NCBI GenBank assembly: GCA_030765055.1
Contig: CM060958.1
Span: forward strand, 82,065,783 to 82,129,782
Source: Mantis religiosa
Taxonomy: Eukaryota; Arthropoda; Insecta; Mantodea; Mantidae
Reading direction: 5' to 3'
DNA length: 64,000 bases
Below are positions 25,544-36,494 of this stretch, in pieces. The position numbers and the translations under genes were made by a program. Each line of letters begins with the position of its first letter. Position 1 is the stretch's first letter. The notes under the pieces were generated by a model. It was given only the letters and a program-made list of their open reading frames with translations. It ran no database searches and had not been told where the DNA came from.

Positions 25544-26928
25544 GTGAAGTATTAATACGGCAGAGGTTTTCAGATATAATCCACTGATTACAATTTAGAG
25601 TGATTCGATTTAGAAACAGCTTAATCCTTGAAAATTCAAATATTATTATTGCCCACTAAATTTATTGGCTAACTGACGTCCATTTTTATTCATGCATATT
25701 CTGATGAAAGTATCTCGTAGTTCATCACTGTAGCAGCTGGCAGCAGAGACTTCAGAGAAGAGATTGGATTTGGCGTCAAAAGTAGTACCATCAGAATACT
25801 TGTGTTGAAATAATGAAAACGAAAAACTTCTGACACAAGTAAGTAACTTTCTACAATTTACTGCTCGCTGCAGCTCATTATGCCTTGTCATCACGTTTTT
25901 TGAACACCTTTCTTTTAAAGTACCTACACATTTTCGAGTCATTTTTTGTAAAGTTGAATAGCGTTGATTAAGCGACTAATCAGTGCGGAAATTTCTTAGC
26001 TCCTCTTGCACCAAGTTTGTCGATCGGTGGTATTTTTAAACCATTGTCCAGTATTAGAGGGCACTATTTGCTCACATTTTGTGCAAACTGTTGCAGTTAT
26101 CTTTTTGTACAGGATGTTGCTGTATCGGGTTTTTGGTCTGTGTTTTTTACATTGTAATAAGAGCCATGTAGTTATTCTTCTGTACAGCATGCTGAAACAG
26201 GTTAGGTACAACCAGTCAGGCCTAACAAACTGGCGCTAAAGATGTCAAGAAGAATTATTTGGTTGCTTCTGCGGTCTGGTGGTCAGCATTCTAATGTCTG
26301 GACCCAAACAGAGGGAGGTTTTCTATAATCAACGTCATCCATAGCATGTGCACCAGAATGTAAGTAGTATTTAGTGAAAATTTAACCTCTGGTGTATAAA
26401 CAAGGACAAATACATAGAGGCAGAAGAGCGATGCCCCAGCTCGTTTTTTAGGTTCAGAATTTTATTTTATGGACTTTCCTTTCAGGTCTACAAGACTGCA
26501 TCTTACCAGGGCGATCCAAAATGAATTAACAGAACTTCCTTTATGTCATATTCGCATATTATAAACATCTGATGGGTTGCATTTACTTTACTTTCTCTAT
26601 TCGTTCTTCTTCTGTCAGCTATTTTACAAAAACTTGTTCTATCTACTTCAGATTATTCAAGACGAACGTTTGTGAAATATTTTTATTACACTTAGTTGTA
26701 TGTAGGTCCAAAAGGAATACATTAGGCTAGGCGATAGTCAAATTTCTACAAAAAGGTTCCTGTGATTGTTTTGAAATTCCATTCTGGAATGACCGAATTA
26801 AAAAAGGCAGAGAAAGAAAAAGGGCAATAGCAGCTTAATATTTTTCTTTTTTCTTTAAAAAAAAAAAGACCCTCACGTGATGCTTTTCATTTACATAATA
26901 TTTTCTACTGATTTCCCCCACAAACTTA
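25544..26928. other. Unassigned DNA
   Basis: Minus frame 25646-25942 (98 codons) and overlapping frames at 25996-26239 are unrecognised. A weak tRNA-like word (TGCGGTCTGGTGGTCAGC) begins near 26269 without a B box. Confidence 0.4.
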
Positions 26929-27364
26929 CCAAGCGGGAGGGCTCAGGCGGTTTTGTCTGTGAGGTGCGGGTTCAAATCCGTGGTGGGCCTAACTTGCCCA
27001 TGGGCTTTTCTATGGGTTTTCCCGAGCCACTAGGCCAATGCTGGGTAGATTAATTACATTCTCAGAATTTCCTGTCTCTTCATTTACTCTCCATTAACAT
27101 TTCACATCATGTCTCACCTGTTGAGTGTCAGCGGGAGTCTCGGCGCTGCATGGCAGGGTGATATGCTCCTGGTAAACACTTCCTCTTCCGGCAGGACAGT
27201 GTCCGGTCTCCACGCCCGTTTCAGGACCACGGTGGCTGGGATATTGGCCTGCCGGAGAATTTCCTACTGGTAAAGAGTAGGGATCCTGACCTCTGCACTG
27301 CCGTGACTCCTTGGGTCGTCAGCCCTCGGTCTCCTCTCACCTCATCCTTCCTTCCTTCATTTTG
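26929..27364 (+). mobile_element. Long SINE-like element, family D, copy 2
   Basis: Head CAAGCGGGAGGGCTCAGGCG with B box GGGTTCAAATCC; the body contains GCTGCATGGCAGGGTGATA, AATTTCCTACTGG and CCCTCGGTCTCCTCTCACC, the reverse complements of words in copies at 10987 and 48496. It is followed by pyrimidine-rich sequence and then a GC-rich retroposon. Confidence 0.75.
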
Positions 27365-27431
27365 GTTGCAGTGCCAAATCTCATCCTTACGATTCTATCC
27401 TAACCAATCCTTCCTCCCGTCCCTTTCAGCT

Positions 27432-27900
27432 GCCAAGGTGCGGGCGCTGCGGACCCCTAGCACTCGTGGTACCTCTGACGTTACTAGAGGAACCTCGGGC
27501 CGAACATTCGAGACCCTCCCTGAGAGGGAGTTGTTCGGATTGGGTTGGTCTCGAGGGGGCAGTGTGTTCCCGCCACCCACGGGAAATTTGGTACCTCCGG
27601 CCAGGCCTTGGCTGCCCGGAGAGGGTAGAGGGTTGCCTCATAAGTCCCGGGTACTAGCCTGCAGAGCTAGTAGTTGGTGTGCTAGATCACCGGCGGCTCT
27701 ACCGAGGTTTTTTGGTAGCTGGTTCATTAAGGACCGGCGCGTAAGTGTCGTATCCACTTCCGTCCCGTCTGCCGTGTGCAGGCGGGGGGGGGGGGGGCAG
27801 GCAGTTTATAAAATAGGTACTGTCCTGCGGTAAATATACCCGAGAGGCCCGGGTTCTGGTCCTACGGGTCCAGGACTAATGGGAGTAGATCCTCGCATTT
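27432..27900 (+). mobile_element. GC-rich retroposon, family F, copy 1
   Basis: This GC-rich block is the same element as the minus-strand block 57383-57822, which has exact target duplications. Shared words include CTAGCACTCGTGGTACCTC-like start, ACTCGAGGGGGCAGTGTGT-like middle and GGACTAATGGGAGTAGA at the 3' end. The plus frame 27303-27833 is open across it and shares the peptide pieces ELFGLGW, RGGSV, PTGN, VPPAR, GRGLP and KSRVL with copy 2. A poly-G run at 27784-27797 is copy-specific. It has no A tail. It could be an untranslated 5' segment or first-frame segment of a LINE, or an independent short retroposon. Confidence 0.65.
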
Positions 27901-27905
27901 AATTT

Positions 27906-28416
27906 AACCTATCCTTCCATAAACCTTTTTAAACATTGCTCTTCTATCCAGCTCTTTTAAATGTAGATAAAGTTTAATTAGGTACAAATTCACATATTTC
28001 GTTGCAGGTATATAAAGAATACAGTAGCTAAAGTGAGTCAATTTAAAAAAAAGAAGTTTGCTATTGTAAATACCTTGAAATTCCATGCTCTTTTCATGAT
28101 TATAAAAACGAACAGCGACTTACCATTTGAAATAATTGTAACAAAGAATATCCGGGAAATAGTTAATGCTACAAAACGTATTTGACTTATGTTGTATACT
28201 TTAACGAGATTTATACTTTTTATAGAATAACACCTTGTTTATTTCTTACGGTTTACAATTATACAATAAAATACTTTGGGATGGCAGTAATGTGGATTAA
28301 TGGGACCTCAAAAAGGATATTTACCATTAAATCTCGGTATCGAATTTTCGGATTAGATTACAATGACTTTTCTACCTACTACGTACATGATGGGAAAATA
28401 AAAATGGTACAGACCG
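27906..28416. other. Unassigned AT-rich DNA
   Basis: Nothing recognised. Confidence 0.4.
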
Positions 28417-28430
28417 AAAATAACTTTATA

Positions 28431-28627
28431 TTTAATACAGTGCCAGAAGGAACAAGGAAAGTTGGAAAACCAAAGTTAAGGTGGGAAGACGGGGTGAGAG
28501 AGGATGTAAGGACAACTGGAGGAGCACTGCACTTAACAGGAAAGAACGGGGAAAACTTCTTCAGAAGGCCAAGGCCGACAAAGGGTTGTCGTGCCAACAT
28601 GATGATGATGATGATGATGATGATGAT
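28431..28627 (+). pseudogene. 197-bp 5'-truncated LINE 3' end with (ATG)n tail
   Basis: Bounded by AAAATAACTTTATA (28417-28430) and AAAATAACCTTATA (28628-28641), a 14-bp duplication with one difference. The frame reads PEGTRKVGKPKLRWEDGVRE and then degraded text ending in GCRAN before a (GAT)n/(ATG)n tail. GRPKLRWxDxVxED is a hallmark of the C-terminus of RTE/I-like insect LINEs. The tail replaces poly-A, as in several such families. Confidence 0.8.
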
Positions 28628-28768
28628 AAAATAACCTTATAAATACCTTTGCTTTTCATAATTTGGGACTCATGATAAAACTTTATGTTCTCTTTACCAA
28701 TGTCAAAATCTAAAACCTGATTTTTTGGAATATCAAATGCTGGAAAAATAAGAATAACGCCACTCTAA

Positions 28769-30430
28769 GGGCCTGTATTATGATCTCTGGTTACTAGCGG
28801 AAGTTTGTTACCTTTCAGTTATCAATAACTATTGGTTAGGTTCAGTGCCTCGTATTACGAACTCAAGTTACCTGTAGGTTTATTACCCTATGCATTATGG
28901 TGGAATGTGAACGGTTGGCAATATTTTCCACTAGGATTTTAACTTGTTTGCAACGCTCTCTTGTGTTTAGAATGTGAATTAGCGCGAATACAAAACATAT
29001 GTAGTAGCATCAGATGTCTTGTTTTAACTTTTTATTAGCTATTCTCTGTATGTTTTCGTGATATTTTCATTAATAGTTTATTCGTAATAAGTTCTAGGAT
29101 AGTTCGTTTACAGTTTAGATTTTTCCATAGCGTTATATTAATTTTCATAGCGTTAGGTCTGTGTTTTAGGTTATATACGTTGCGTTAGGTTAGTGTTATA
29201 GATTAGGTGCGATATATGGAGAATATATTAAATGCCTTGTTAATTTATAAACACCAAGAGATTTGTAGTCAAAATATTTTAAAAATAAGGCAACATAACT
29301 TATTAATTCTGATAATAGTATTGCACAAATATAATTTGGCTAAAATAATTTGGTTAGTAGTTTATCCTCATGAATAAATCACCTCTTATATAAATTATCA
29401 TTTCACGGAGGTATATCCAAAGAGGGGAGGTCCACAAATTACGAGTCATCCATGAATAAAAGCAAGGTTATAAAATATGCATTCTGGGACCAGTAACTTG
29501 GTATCTGATTTTTTAAACATAATATATTTGGCTAGTTATGAAGCAATAACTGTGGTTTTCTTTTAAGGAAACAGGTTGTAGCAAACTTACATTTCTTATT
29601 GGCACTTTATAATCAAACGCCACATTTGAGTCACAGCATTGTGTCCTTGATTGAAAAATGTAATTCAACAAATAAATGACTTCATTTAAATACCACGGTA
29701 TACAAGATGGGAAGGTTTTAACATTTCTTTGCGTGTGCAATTCGCAGCAAATATATGTATGTACTGCATTTGCACAATCTATAGTAGGTACGGCAAGAAT
29801 CATAATACTTTAACTTGTATTGAGACAGCGCACACACTGCATAAATCGCAATATAATTAGCAAATTGTATTCATTAAGGAACATTGTAGGACAAAACCAT
29901 TATGGTATTGTACATGTAATTAGCTACATTACATGTGTCAATAGTGTTTGCAATAACGGTTTGGATATCGATACAAATTGCATAACCTAAAAAATTTGTT
30001 TCATTCAACATGTCATTGACACCATGGGACACTAGAAATTATCATTCCATAACCTATTACGTCAAGACACCTAATAATCATGTGATTTATTTTATTTCAT
30101 TTTCAACATGTCACATACATGTATATATGAATTTATCGTTCCACATTCTAATTCTTTTAGCTCTTCTTTTATTAAATAAATACTGCGCCAACATTTCCTC
30201 CTCAGAATCGCTGTCAACATTCAATCTGGCCTGGAGGTACGCCATTTTCTTTTTTGTGTATGAAGGTAAACTCCAAGTTATGTCACTAACCGCTACTCGA
30301 GGTGAGGGTTAGTTAACTCCAGAAATAACTCTCAGTTAGCCCTTAACCGAATGTCGTAATACCGACCACTGCGTGTAACTCCAAGTTAACTGTTAACCAA
30401 CACCTTAACCGGAGATCGTAATACAGGCCC
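28769..30430 (-). mobile_element. PIF/Harbinger element, 1662 bp, with TAA target duplication
   Basis: Left end GGGCCTGTATTATGATC and right end GATCGTAATACAGGCCC are inverted repeats extending over about 25 bp. TAA flanks both sides (28766-28768 and 30431-30433); 3-bp TWA duplications and GGG-type ends are the hallmarks of PIF/Harbinger. Each terminus contains a second copy of the GTATTACGA motif about 75 bp inward, perhaps transposase binding sites. No complete nuclease or Myb-like gene is present, so it is non-autonomous; a short acidic-basic frame lies near the right end. Confidence 0.8.
30107..30244 (-). CDS. Short frame in the Harbinger element, possible transposase N-terminal relic
   Basis: An ATG at 30244 on the minus strand opens a 45-codon frame with an acidic cluster VDSDSEEE followed by a basic stretch NKRRAKRIRMW, then a stop. 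Acidic-then-arginine-rich N-termini occur in some Harbinger transposases, and the start lies about 190 bp inside the right end of the element, where such a gene could begin. The assignment is inference from position and composition; no catalytic motif is present. Confidence 0.3.
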
Positions 30431-30433
30431 TAA

Positions 30434-31336
30434 ATCGCTGTGCAATAATTTCAGAGAGTAGATGATGTCTACTCGGGATGTCATTCGAGATTTATAAGGT
30501 CATTTTCCATAGAAAATGTATTTGGCGAGTGCTGAATCCTAGAGGCTAGGGCGAGTGTGACCAGAAATGAGATGGCCCTCAGAGCTAGAGGTCAGTTATA
30601 AATACTGCGCGATGACTCAGGTGGGTCGGTGACCACGGATCGTCATTAGCTTTGTGCCTGTCTTGGTCTAGAGTCGGCGGCTCCAAGCTACAACCCGGTT
30701 TACCTTGGTATGGAGCCCACACAACACACGCTTCGAGACAATAGCAAAGGCGCTAGGTCGCTAAAACACGCACAATGCTTGCTTTGTGGCAATGCTTTCG
30801 ATTACGATGTCCAACATTCGCTAAACTCACAATGGAAAACAAGTGAGGGCTTCTCTGTCGTAACGAGAACTCGGCGGAGAAAATATTGCTAGCTATGCGT
30901 GTGTTTATGAACAGCATTACCCACTCGCGTCTTTCATAACCCTTCTGTTGTTACTTTCATAATAAAAGGCAAACAAAATATGGACTTAAAATATTATGCA
31001 ATTTAATAAACTTCCACCAGAAGCAGCAAAAAATCATCAATAACTTCAGTTACACAGTTTCAAAAGAAGACGTTAAATTAAGAAATAAATAAAACTACGA
31101 GTTAAAGTGAACCATTTTGTTAATTATTACTCAACATATTACTAATTGTTTTATTTAATATAAGAAAGTATCAAATGAAATAAACACACAAATAATAAAT
31201 ATAATATATACAGAGTTATAATAAAAATTTAGTCACATGCATGCCAGTATATGCAAGGATCGAAGGGGGAGTTGGCATCTCGTTGGTATCTTTTATTTTA
31301 TTATTTACTGCATGCTTCACAATTTTTAAGAATGTA
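30434..31336. other. Unassigned DNA
   Basis: Moderately GC-rich from 30540 to 30900, AT-rich after. The plus frame 30710-30892 is unrecognised. Confidence 0.4.
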
Positions 31337-31528
31337 CCGTAGATGGTAGCATGTGTGCCTCACGTTCAAGAGGTCCCGAGTTCGAATCTCGGTTAGGGTG
31401 ATAAACCTGGATAAGGTTTTTTCAGGGTTTTCCTTTATCCTTAAAGACAAACTTCGGGTAACTCTAAGCTCTATGGACCCTGGGCTAATTTGAGTATCAT
31501 TTCACCCATTTCATTCACCATCCGGTAA
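31337..31528 (+). mobile_element. tRNA-derived SINE, family A, copy 4
   Basis: Contains GTAGATGGTAGCATGTGTG, CACGTTCAAGAGGTCC, B box GAGTTCGAATCTCGG, TTCAGGGTTTTCCTTTATCC and AACTCTAAGCTCTATGG. It ends near TCCGGTAAAG without the A-rich tail. Confidence 0.85.
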
Positions 31529-32106
31529 AGTCTGTCTAGTGAACGGGAGTGCAGTTTGTCCCTCAAAGGAAACTACTCTCCCACCCACTAATGACCGCCA
31601 TAAATCTATCTCCACACTTCAGAAATGGAACACTGTCGTTGAGGACCAATAGCAATACTGATTTTCTCGAAGTGACTGTCGCATGTCTACTCCACGTGGA
31701 GTCTCAGTTGCCAAAGTTCCAACTTCCAGTTGATCTGTTTCATCACGTGCAGAAATTCGTTGTGTGTCACGATGTGGAGACCGTGAGAGGGAACTGCAGT
31801 AATAAATGCAAATCAAGTAGTAGATTACTTTCAGTCAAGTGAACATAACGACAATAGTGTGAATAACTGGGCCGAATTGTATTACTGGAAAAGCCTTAAA
31901 AAACAAAGTTATAACGGGAACTGTTTCTAAGCAAATTCAAGCGCTTTTTTTTTTGAACACATATACATATGTACGGACAAATAATCTTGTTAAGGGGTCG
32001 TGCAATGAACCTGATAAATTCTGGGTATTCACAGAAATACAGTAAGAAATATTGTGACGAAAGGAATACCAAAGACGCCGATCAAGTGTGAAAACAAAAG
32101 GAAACG
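31529..32106. other. Unassigned DNA
   Basis: Two overlapping frames near 31549-31842 on opposite strands are unrecognised. The last 100 bp may belong to the following transposase relic. Confidence 0.4.
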
Positions 32107-32380
32107 TTAGATAATTTCACATGCGTTTTAATTCGTCGAGAAATTTATAGATTCTATGCAAAAGGGTGAGCGCCCACCTTAGACGAATTGCTTGCACATT
32201 TGCAAAAAATTTGTGATTTTCCTTATCGCCACTGCACTTTGCGCAGTCTCCTAAAGGAGCTGGGTTTCAAATACCGCAATGTCCAAACTAAGGAAGTTTT
32301 GCAGTAATGGACATAAGATAATTTATTTAGACGAAACCTCGTACGATACCCATGATGTATGGACAAAAGTGGCAACCTTG
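32107..32380 (+). pseudogene. IS630/Tc1-like DDE transposase remnant
   Basis: The plus frame gives LDNFTCVLIRREIYRFYAKG, stop, then APTLDELLAHLQKICDFPYR, then LLKELGFKYRNVQTK, and after a deletion HKIIYLDETSYDTHDVW. The helix-turn-helix-type region followed by IIYLDET, whose aspartate (codon at 32330-32332) is the expected first catalytic residue, matches the insect DDE_3 transposases of the Tc1/mariner superfamily. The segment between FKYRN and YLDET is missing about 25-30 codons, and the rest of the catalytic core is not recognisable. It is a related but distinct family from the remnant at 44388-45101. Confidence 0.7.
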
Positions 32381-32481
32381 CAGAAAGATCTGGGAGGAGG
32401 AGGGTCGGTGTTGTAAAACCATTATAAGGGTTCGTCAAAGGCAGCGAACGACGTGCACACGAGTTAACTAAACAGACTTTA

Positions 32482-32525
32482 TGACTTGACGTTGGAGGAC
32501 GTAAATTAAAAACAAAAATAAAAAT
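32482..32525 (+). repeat. SINE family A tail fragment
   Basis: ACGTTGGAGGACGTAAATTA followed by an A-rich run is the exact 3' end of family A; no upstream SINE sequence is attached. Confidence 0.75.
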
Positions 32526-32534
32526 ACTACAAGC

Positions 32535-32686
32535 CGATGGTGAATGACAGAAATGTGATAATGCAGCATTTGGTGAAATGATGCCGGGGTAACCCGGAGA
32601 TCCTGAAAAAAGCTTCTCCGCTAGGTTGTCCATCACAAATCTCACATGCGGTCGTCTGTGTTTGAACCCAGGGCGCTTTGGTGATC
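32535..32686 (-). mobile_element. tRNA-derived SINE, family B, copy 3 (partial, diverged)
   Basis: Plus-strand words AACCCGGAGATCC, GGTTGTCCATCACAAATCTC and GCGGTCGTCTGTGTTTGAAC correspond to the family B copy at 13897-14142. The tRNA head end is truncated and the left part is strongly diverged. Confidence 0.65.
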
Positions 32687-32693
32687 TTTAATA

Positions 32694-32830
32694 CCCATAT
32701 GCCCCAAGGGGACGTCTCTCGGAAGAGAGAAGTGAGATGAGAGGAGACAGAGGGTGGCGGACCACAAACACGACAGCACAGGTCAGGATCCCTACAGCTT
32801 AAAGATTAAAATTCCCTGATGGGAACTTAT
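32694..32830 (-). mobile_element. SINE-like family D, copy 5 (3' part only)
   Basis: Plus-strand words ATGCCCCAAGGGGACGTC, GAGAGGAGACAGAGGG and GGTCAGGATCCCTAC match the left parts of the copies at 10987 and 48496. The tRNA-like head is absent. Confidence 0.65.
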
Positions 32831-33053
32831 ACAACTGACTAAAAAAATCATTATATATATTCTGCATTTCTTATGTCTTGGCCTCTAGATGCTATACCAA
32901 GACACAGTATTACAATTTTATATTTACTCAAACATAATAATATACTGATGTTTACAAACATCAGAAAAGATAACCTACACTAACCTATCTAATCTAACCT
33001 AACTAATCTAATTGCTACAATTGTAGCTTACAATTTTCGCAATCTAAACTACT

Positions 33054-33296
33054 AAGCCCGCCTCGGTAGCGTGGTGGTAGCATGTCTGCCTCAAGTTCAA
33101 GAGGACCTGAGTTGGAATCTCGGTCAGGGTGAGTTACCTGGATAAGGTTTTTCCGGGGTTTTCCCTTATCCTGAAAGACGAATGTCGGGTAACTCTAAGC
33201 TCCATGGAGCCCGAGCTGATTTGAGCATCACTTCACCCATTCCATTCATCGTCCGATGTGACTGAACGTTGGAGGACGTAAATTACAAAAGAAAAA
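33054..33296 (+). mobile_element. tRNA-derived SINE, family A, copy 5 (full length, exact duplication)
   Basis: The 13-bp direct repeat AATCTAAACTACT lies at 33041-33053 and 33297-33309, so both ends are fixed. The copy begins AAGCCCGCCTCGGTAGCGTG, has the A-box region GTAGCGTGGTGGTAGC, a B box GAGTTGGAATCTCGG with one change, the family body and tail GGACGTAAATTAC plus A-rich run. This is the best reference copy for family A. Confidence 0.95.
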
Positions 33297-33309
33297 AATC
33301 TAAACTACT

Positions 33310-33689
33310 CTTCCTCTCCCTAATAAATCATCTATCCTTTTGTTCTTGTGTTGATGTTGTCTTCTTCTTCTGTCGCTTCAAATCCTTCTGTTGAATGCAA
33401 GATTGTCCTCTTCTATTAATCCTTCGACTAGGTGAGTTCCTCTCCTTCCTTTGGTTGTTGAAGCTAGGTGTCCATATTCTGTCCTCGAAGTCGTTCAGAT
33501 CTTCTCGGTGTGGAAGGTGGTTCACGATATCTATGTTGAATATTGTCTCTGACTCGTGGTTGCTGCTGCCTTTGTTGATTATATTCATCCATTACTATTG
33601 TTGAGACCTACTGCGCTGCCAATTCTAGTATTTTAAAATCTTCCCTCTTCCTAATGATGTTCCATATACATTTTCCTGCAACTGACTGC
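33310..33689. other. Unassigned DNA
   Basis: A minus frame (33328-33588) rich in arginine and lysine is unrecognised; its composition could reflect a pyrimidine-rich plus strand rather than a protein. Confidence 0.35.
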
Positions 33690-33992
33690 CCCAGCCCCGC
33701 AGGTTTACACATTCCAGGGGGACCTGGACTTGGAGATGCACGCAGGTTTACAAAGAGCATCCTTTTCCCATGCCATGCAACGCCGAGACTGCTACTGACA
33801 CAGCTCTGAAACAGCCAACTAGGATGAAGGTGAGGTGAAATAGGGAGTATAAATTCAAGGGGTGTGATTAACCTTCCCAGGATTTGATCAGCGACCAGGA
33901 GAAATACTTCCAGCAGGTCAGGAAGATCTGCAACGAGGATCGAACTTACAACCTCGCGAAAGCGTGTTACAAACTTTACCGCAGCACCATCT
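33690..33992 (-). mobile_element. SINE-like family D, copy 4 (diverged)
   Basis: Plus-strand words CCATGCAACGCCGAGACT, GGTGTGATTAACCTTCCCAG and the inverted B-box region GATCGAACTTACAACC follow the order of family D. It is more diverged than the other copies. Confidence 0.55.
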
Positions 33993-35100
33993 TCTCGTAC
34001 TGCAATTTCTAAAGTTAAAGTATACTCTACACTGTATTAAAAATATAAATTTTTCTTTGCTTCCTTAATTCTTCCAGTCATCCATTAGTCGGTTATTAGC
34101 AATATGGTGCTTCATTTAAGCTATGAGAACATAGAGGTTGTTGAGTAATATCTTTAAATGTGTCATGTACCTAGAAACACTTTCATTATTTAGGCTTACT
34201 TCTTCATCACTGTCATCATCAGCATTATCAGATCCAACCTGGAGAAGAACGACCTTCACCAATCGTATTGTTATGTTACACGCGTGGAGTATTAATGCGT
34301 TTCGATAATATTGATACCTTACTCAACATGCCCATTGTTTTATGCTTCGACAGCAAGAATGTCGTGGACTGAAACCATGCATAAAATATCTTAAGGTAAG
34401 TTAATTCAATATATTTCATCCATGAGGACCAAAAAATGTGATGTATCAGTATTAGTGGACAAAGTTAGGTGCCTAAAGCATTTCCTCGTATATCAGCAAC
34501 AAACAAGGAAGTCAAGCTTATTCTTACAGAAATTTATATTTCTATTAACTTCACGATGAGATAAACCCTTTCAAAATGCTCTTATTGCATTGTTTTAGGA
34601 ATGAAACGATATCAAAACTTTGAAAAGGTTGCCGTATGTATAACCTTAAAACTCCAGTTTTTATATGACTTCATACAAAATAAAAATAATAATTGCTTAG
34701 AAATGCTTATGTAAAAACAAACTATGGAGCGCAGCAGGGCAACGCTGCGCCTGACCTCTACCTTCAACGGGCGAGATGTTCGAGGTGCAGTACTGGAGAG
34801 TGGGACGTGCGTAGTGCCTTAAGTCTCACCCAGCCGGCGAGTCTGAAGCTGCCATTTTTTCCAGGGACTTCACGAGGCTAATACCTCGGATCAGGTTCCC
34901 TAACGGTAGAAAATCTCTACTGCAGTACCGGATGTGTATATCAAAATGCAAGCGAATAACTACGAATATCTCCGAAATTGTTCGTGCCACTAATCTATTT
35001 GTCAGAAACTGAGTTTAAATGACATCCAGTTTTTAGTGTGTAAACACTTTGCTTTTTCAGTTTATGCGAAGCTAAATGGTTCTCTGACGATTCTTCCTCC
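33993..35100. other. Unassigned DNA with a GC-rich patch
   Basis: Mostly AT-rich; positions 34730-34890 are clearly GC-richer and carry a plus frame (34693-34881) that I do not recognise. Confidence 0.4.
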
Positions 35101-35102
35101 TA

Positions 35103-35743
35103 CAGTACGGCCGTTGGATCTCCGGCTCTGACGTTTTGCGGTTGCAGGAGGTGGAGGGGGAAGGTTAATAGTACCAACATACAGTAATGAGCAATTGCAA
35201 ACATATCCTCAAAATTATCTTTAGAATGAAAATATAGTATTATATTAGCTCTAAAACACTGAAATACAACTTGCAATTTCATTATTATGCCAGATATTCA
35301 TTTCAACGCTACTCTATTCGAATATTTCTTTCACTACTTTTACGCGCATGTTGGTAGTACTGGGAATCTCTACATCCGGTGTCGTGGTCAAGAAGTTAAA
35401 ACTGTCTGCTAGCGCCAATCAGCATTGTCGCTGGTAGGCGTGGCTCCCGAACCCAACACCGTGTTGCCAGCTTAAATTTCGTTTGGACCACGTGGCTTTA
35501 GTTGCTTGCGCTGGTGAAGTTTCTTTTCTATTTTGTGCGTGCGTGAATTCCGATTTTTGGTTTCCGTAACTCCTATTATTGGCGCTATTATAATAATATG
35601 GCTACTGGTTCGTGAAATATATAAATGCGTGAAATATTTAAATTACGCATTTTCCTCTGCTTGGAGTTCGCGCTAATGAACTGGCAACAGCCTTCTCCCA
35701 CCTCTCGAGAAATGTCAGAACCGAAGAACGGGCGGCCGAACTG
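35103..35743 (-). mobile_element. TA-flanked Tc1-type MITE, copy 2 (641 bp, intact ends)
   Basis: The ends CAGTACGGCCG (35103-35113) and CGGCCGAACTG (35733-35743) are inverted repeats flanked by TA on both sides (35101-35102 and 35744-35745). CAGT ends with TA duplication are typical of the Tc1 group. A second inverted block, CTCCGGCTCTGAC near 35120 and GTCAGAACCGAAG near 35714, lies just inside. It is the reverse-oriented relative of 9741-10437 along its whole length, minus the GT tract. No coding capacity. Confidence 0.85.
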
Positions 35744-35745
35744 TA

Positions 35746-36008
35746 GTTAGATGGGAAGAAGTTGATGCCCCGGGTTGAGAAGACGTCTAGATCCAAATTT
35801 TCCAGATCCGATGTTTTATGACGCGACTAATTTTCCCGACGTTCCCCGTAGCTGCTACAGTCGAAGCATGGAATTGGTTCATCTCCGGGGGTCCCGGGTA
35901 GAAGTCTGAAGGATCTGACTTTCCAATCAATTATGAAGTAATTGAACCACTTTTTAAATTAAAATAATCCAATCTTTTAATTCTATTTGGTGATTTACAA
36001 TATTCGTC
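35746..36008. other. Unassigned DNA
   Basis: Nothing recognised. Confidence 0.4.
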
Positions 36009-36297
36009 GTGGCTGGCTGAGTAGATCAGTCGGTAGAGCACCTACCTGCCGTGCTAGGTGTCCCGTGTTCGATTAAAGGCAGTGGGGATGGGAGTTTTTC
36101 TCCAACCAAGATGATTCCCCATCTTCCCCAGAGTCTGGAAGTATGAGTGAGAGTGTGAATGTGTGCGTGATCTAATGATACAACCCAACGTTTAAGAATT
36201 AACGCCATCGATATATTCCAAAGGAGAACGGCCACCGATATGACCACCACAGTTAAAGCAGTGAAAAAAAGAGAAGAAAAAGAAAAGAAAAAAAAAG
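36009..36297 (+). mobile_element. tRNA-derived SINE, family C, copy 3 (with A-rich tail)
   Basis: Head AGATCAGTCGGTAGAGCACC, altered B box GTGTTCGATTAAA, body word AGAGTCTGGAAGTATGAGTG and an A-rich tail with G interruptions at 36264-36297. The longest copy of this family in the window. Confidence 0.85.
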
Positions 36298-36494
36298 GCG
36301 TTGTAACGTAGATAAACATATAAATTTTATCCGCGTCTTTTCAATAAGCAATATTCTATGAAATACATTTACAATGTAAAATCTTACGTGCGTCCTTAAT
36401 CGCTTCCAGACATGAAGTGACACTTCCTTCTTCCTAAACGAAATTTATTGGTTTTTACCGTAGCTTTGGCTTTCTTATAGACCACGTCATTCTT

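Noticed and set aside
29150..29215. TTAGG-rich stretch as telomere remnant
   Set aside because: Only scattered GTTAGG words inside the Harbinger element, without tandem order.
32955..33012. Insect telomeric repeat array (TTAGG/CCTAA)
   Set aside because: CCTAA-like words are irregularly spaced with other bases; not a tandem array.
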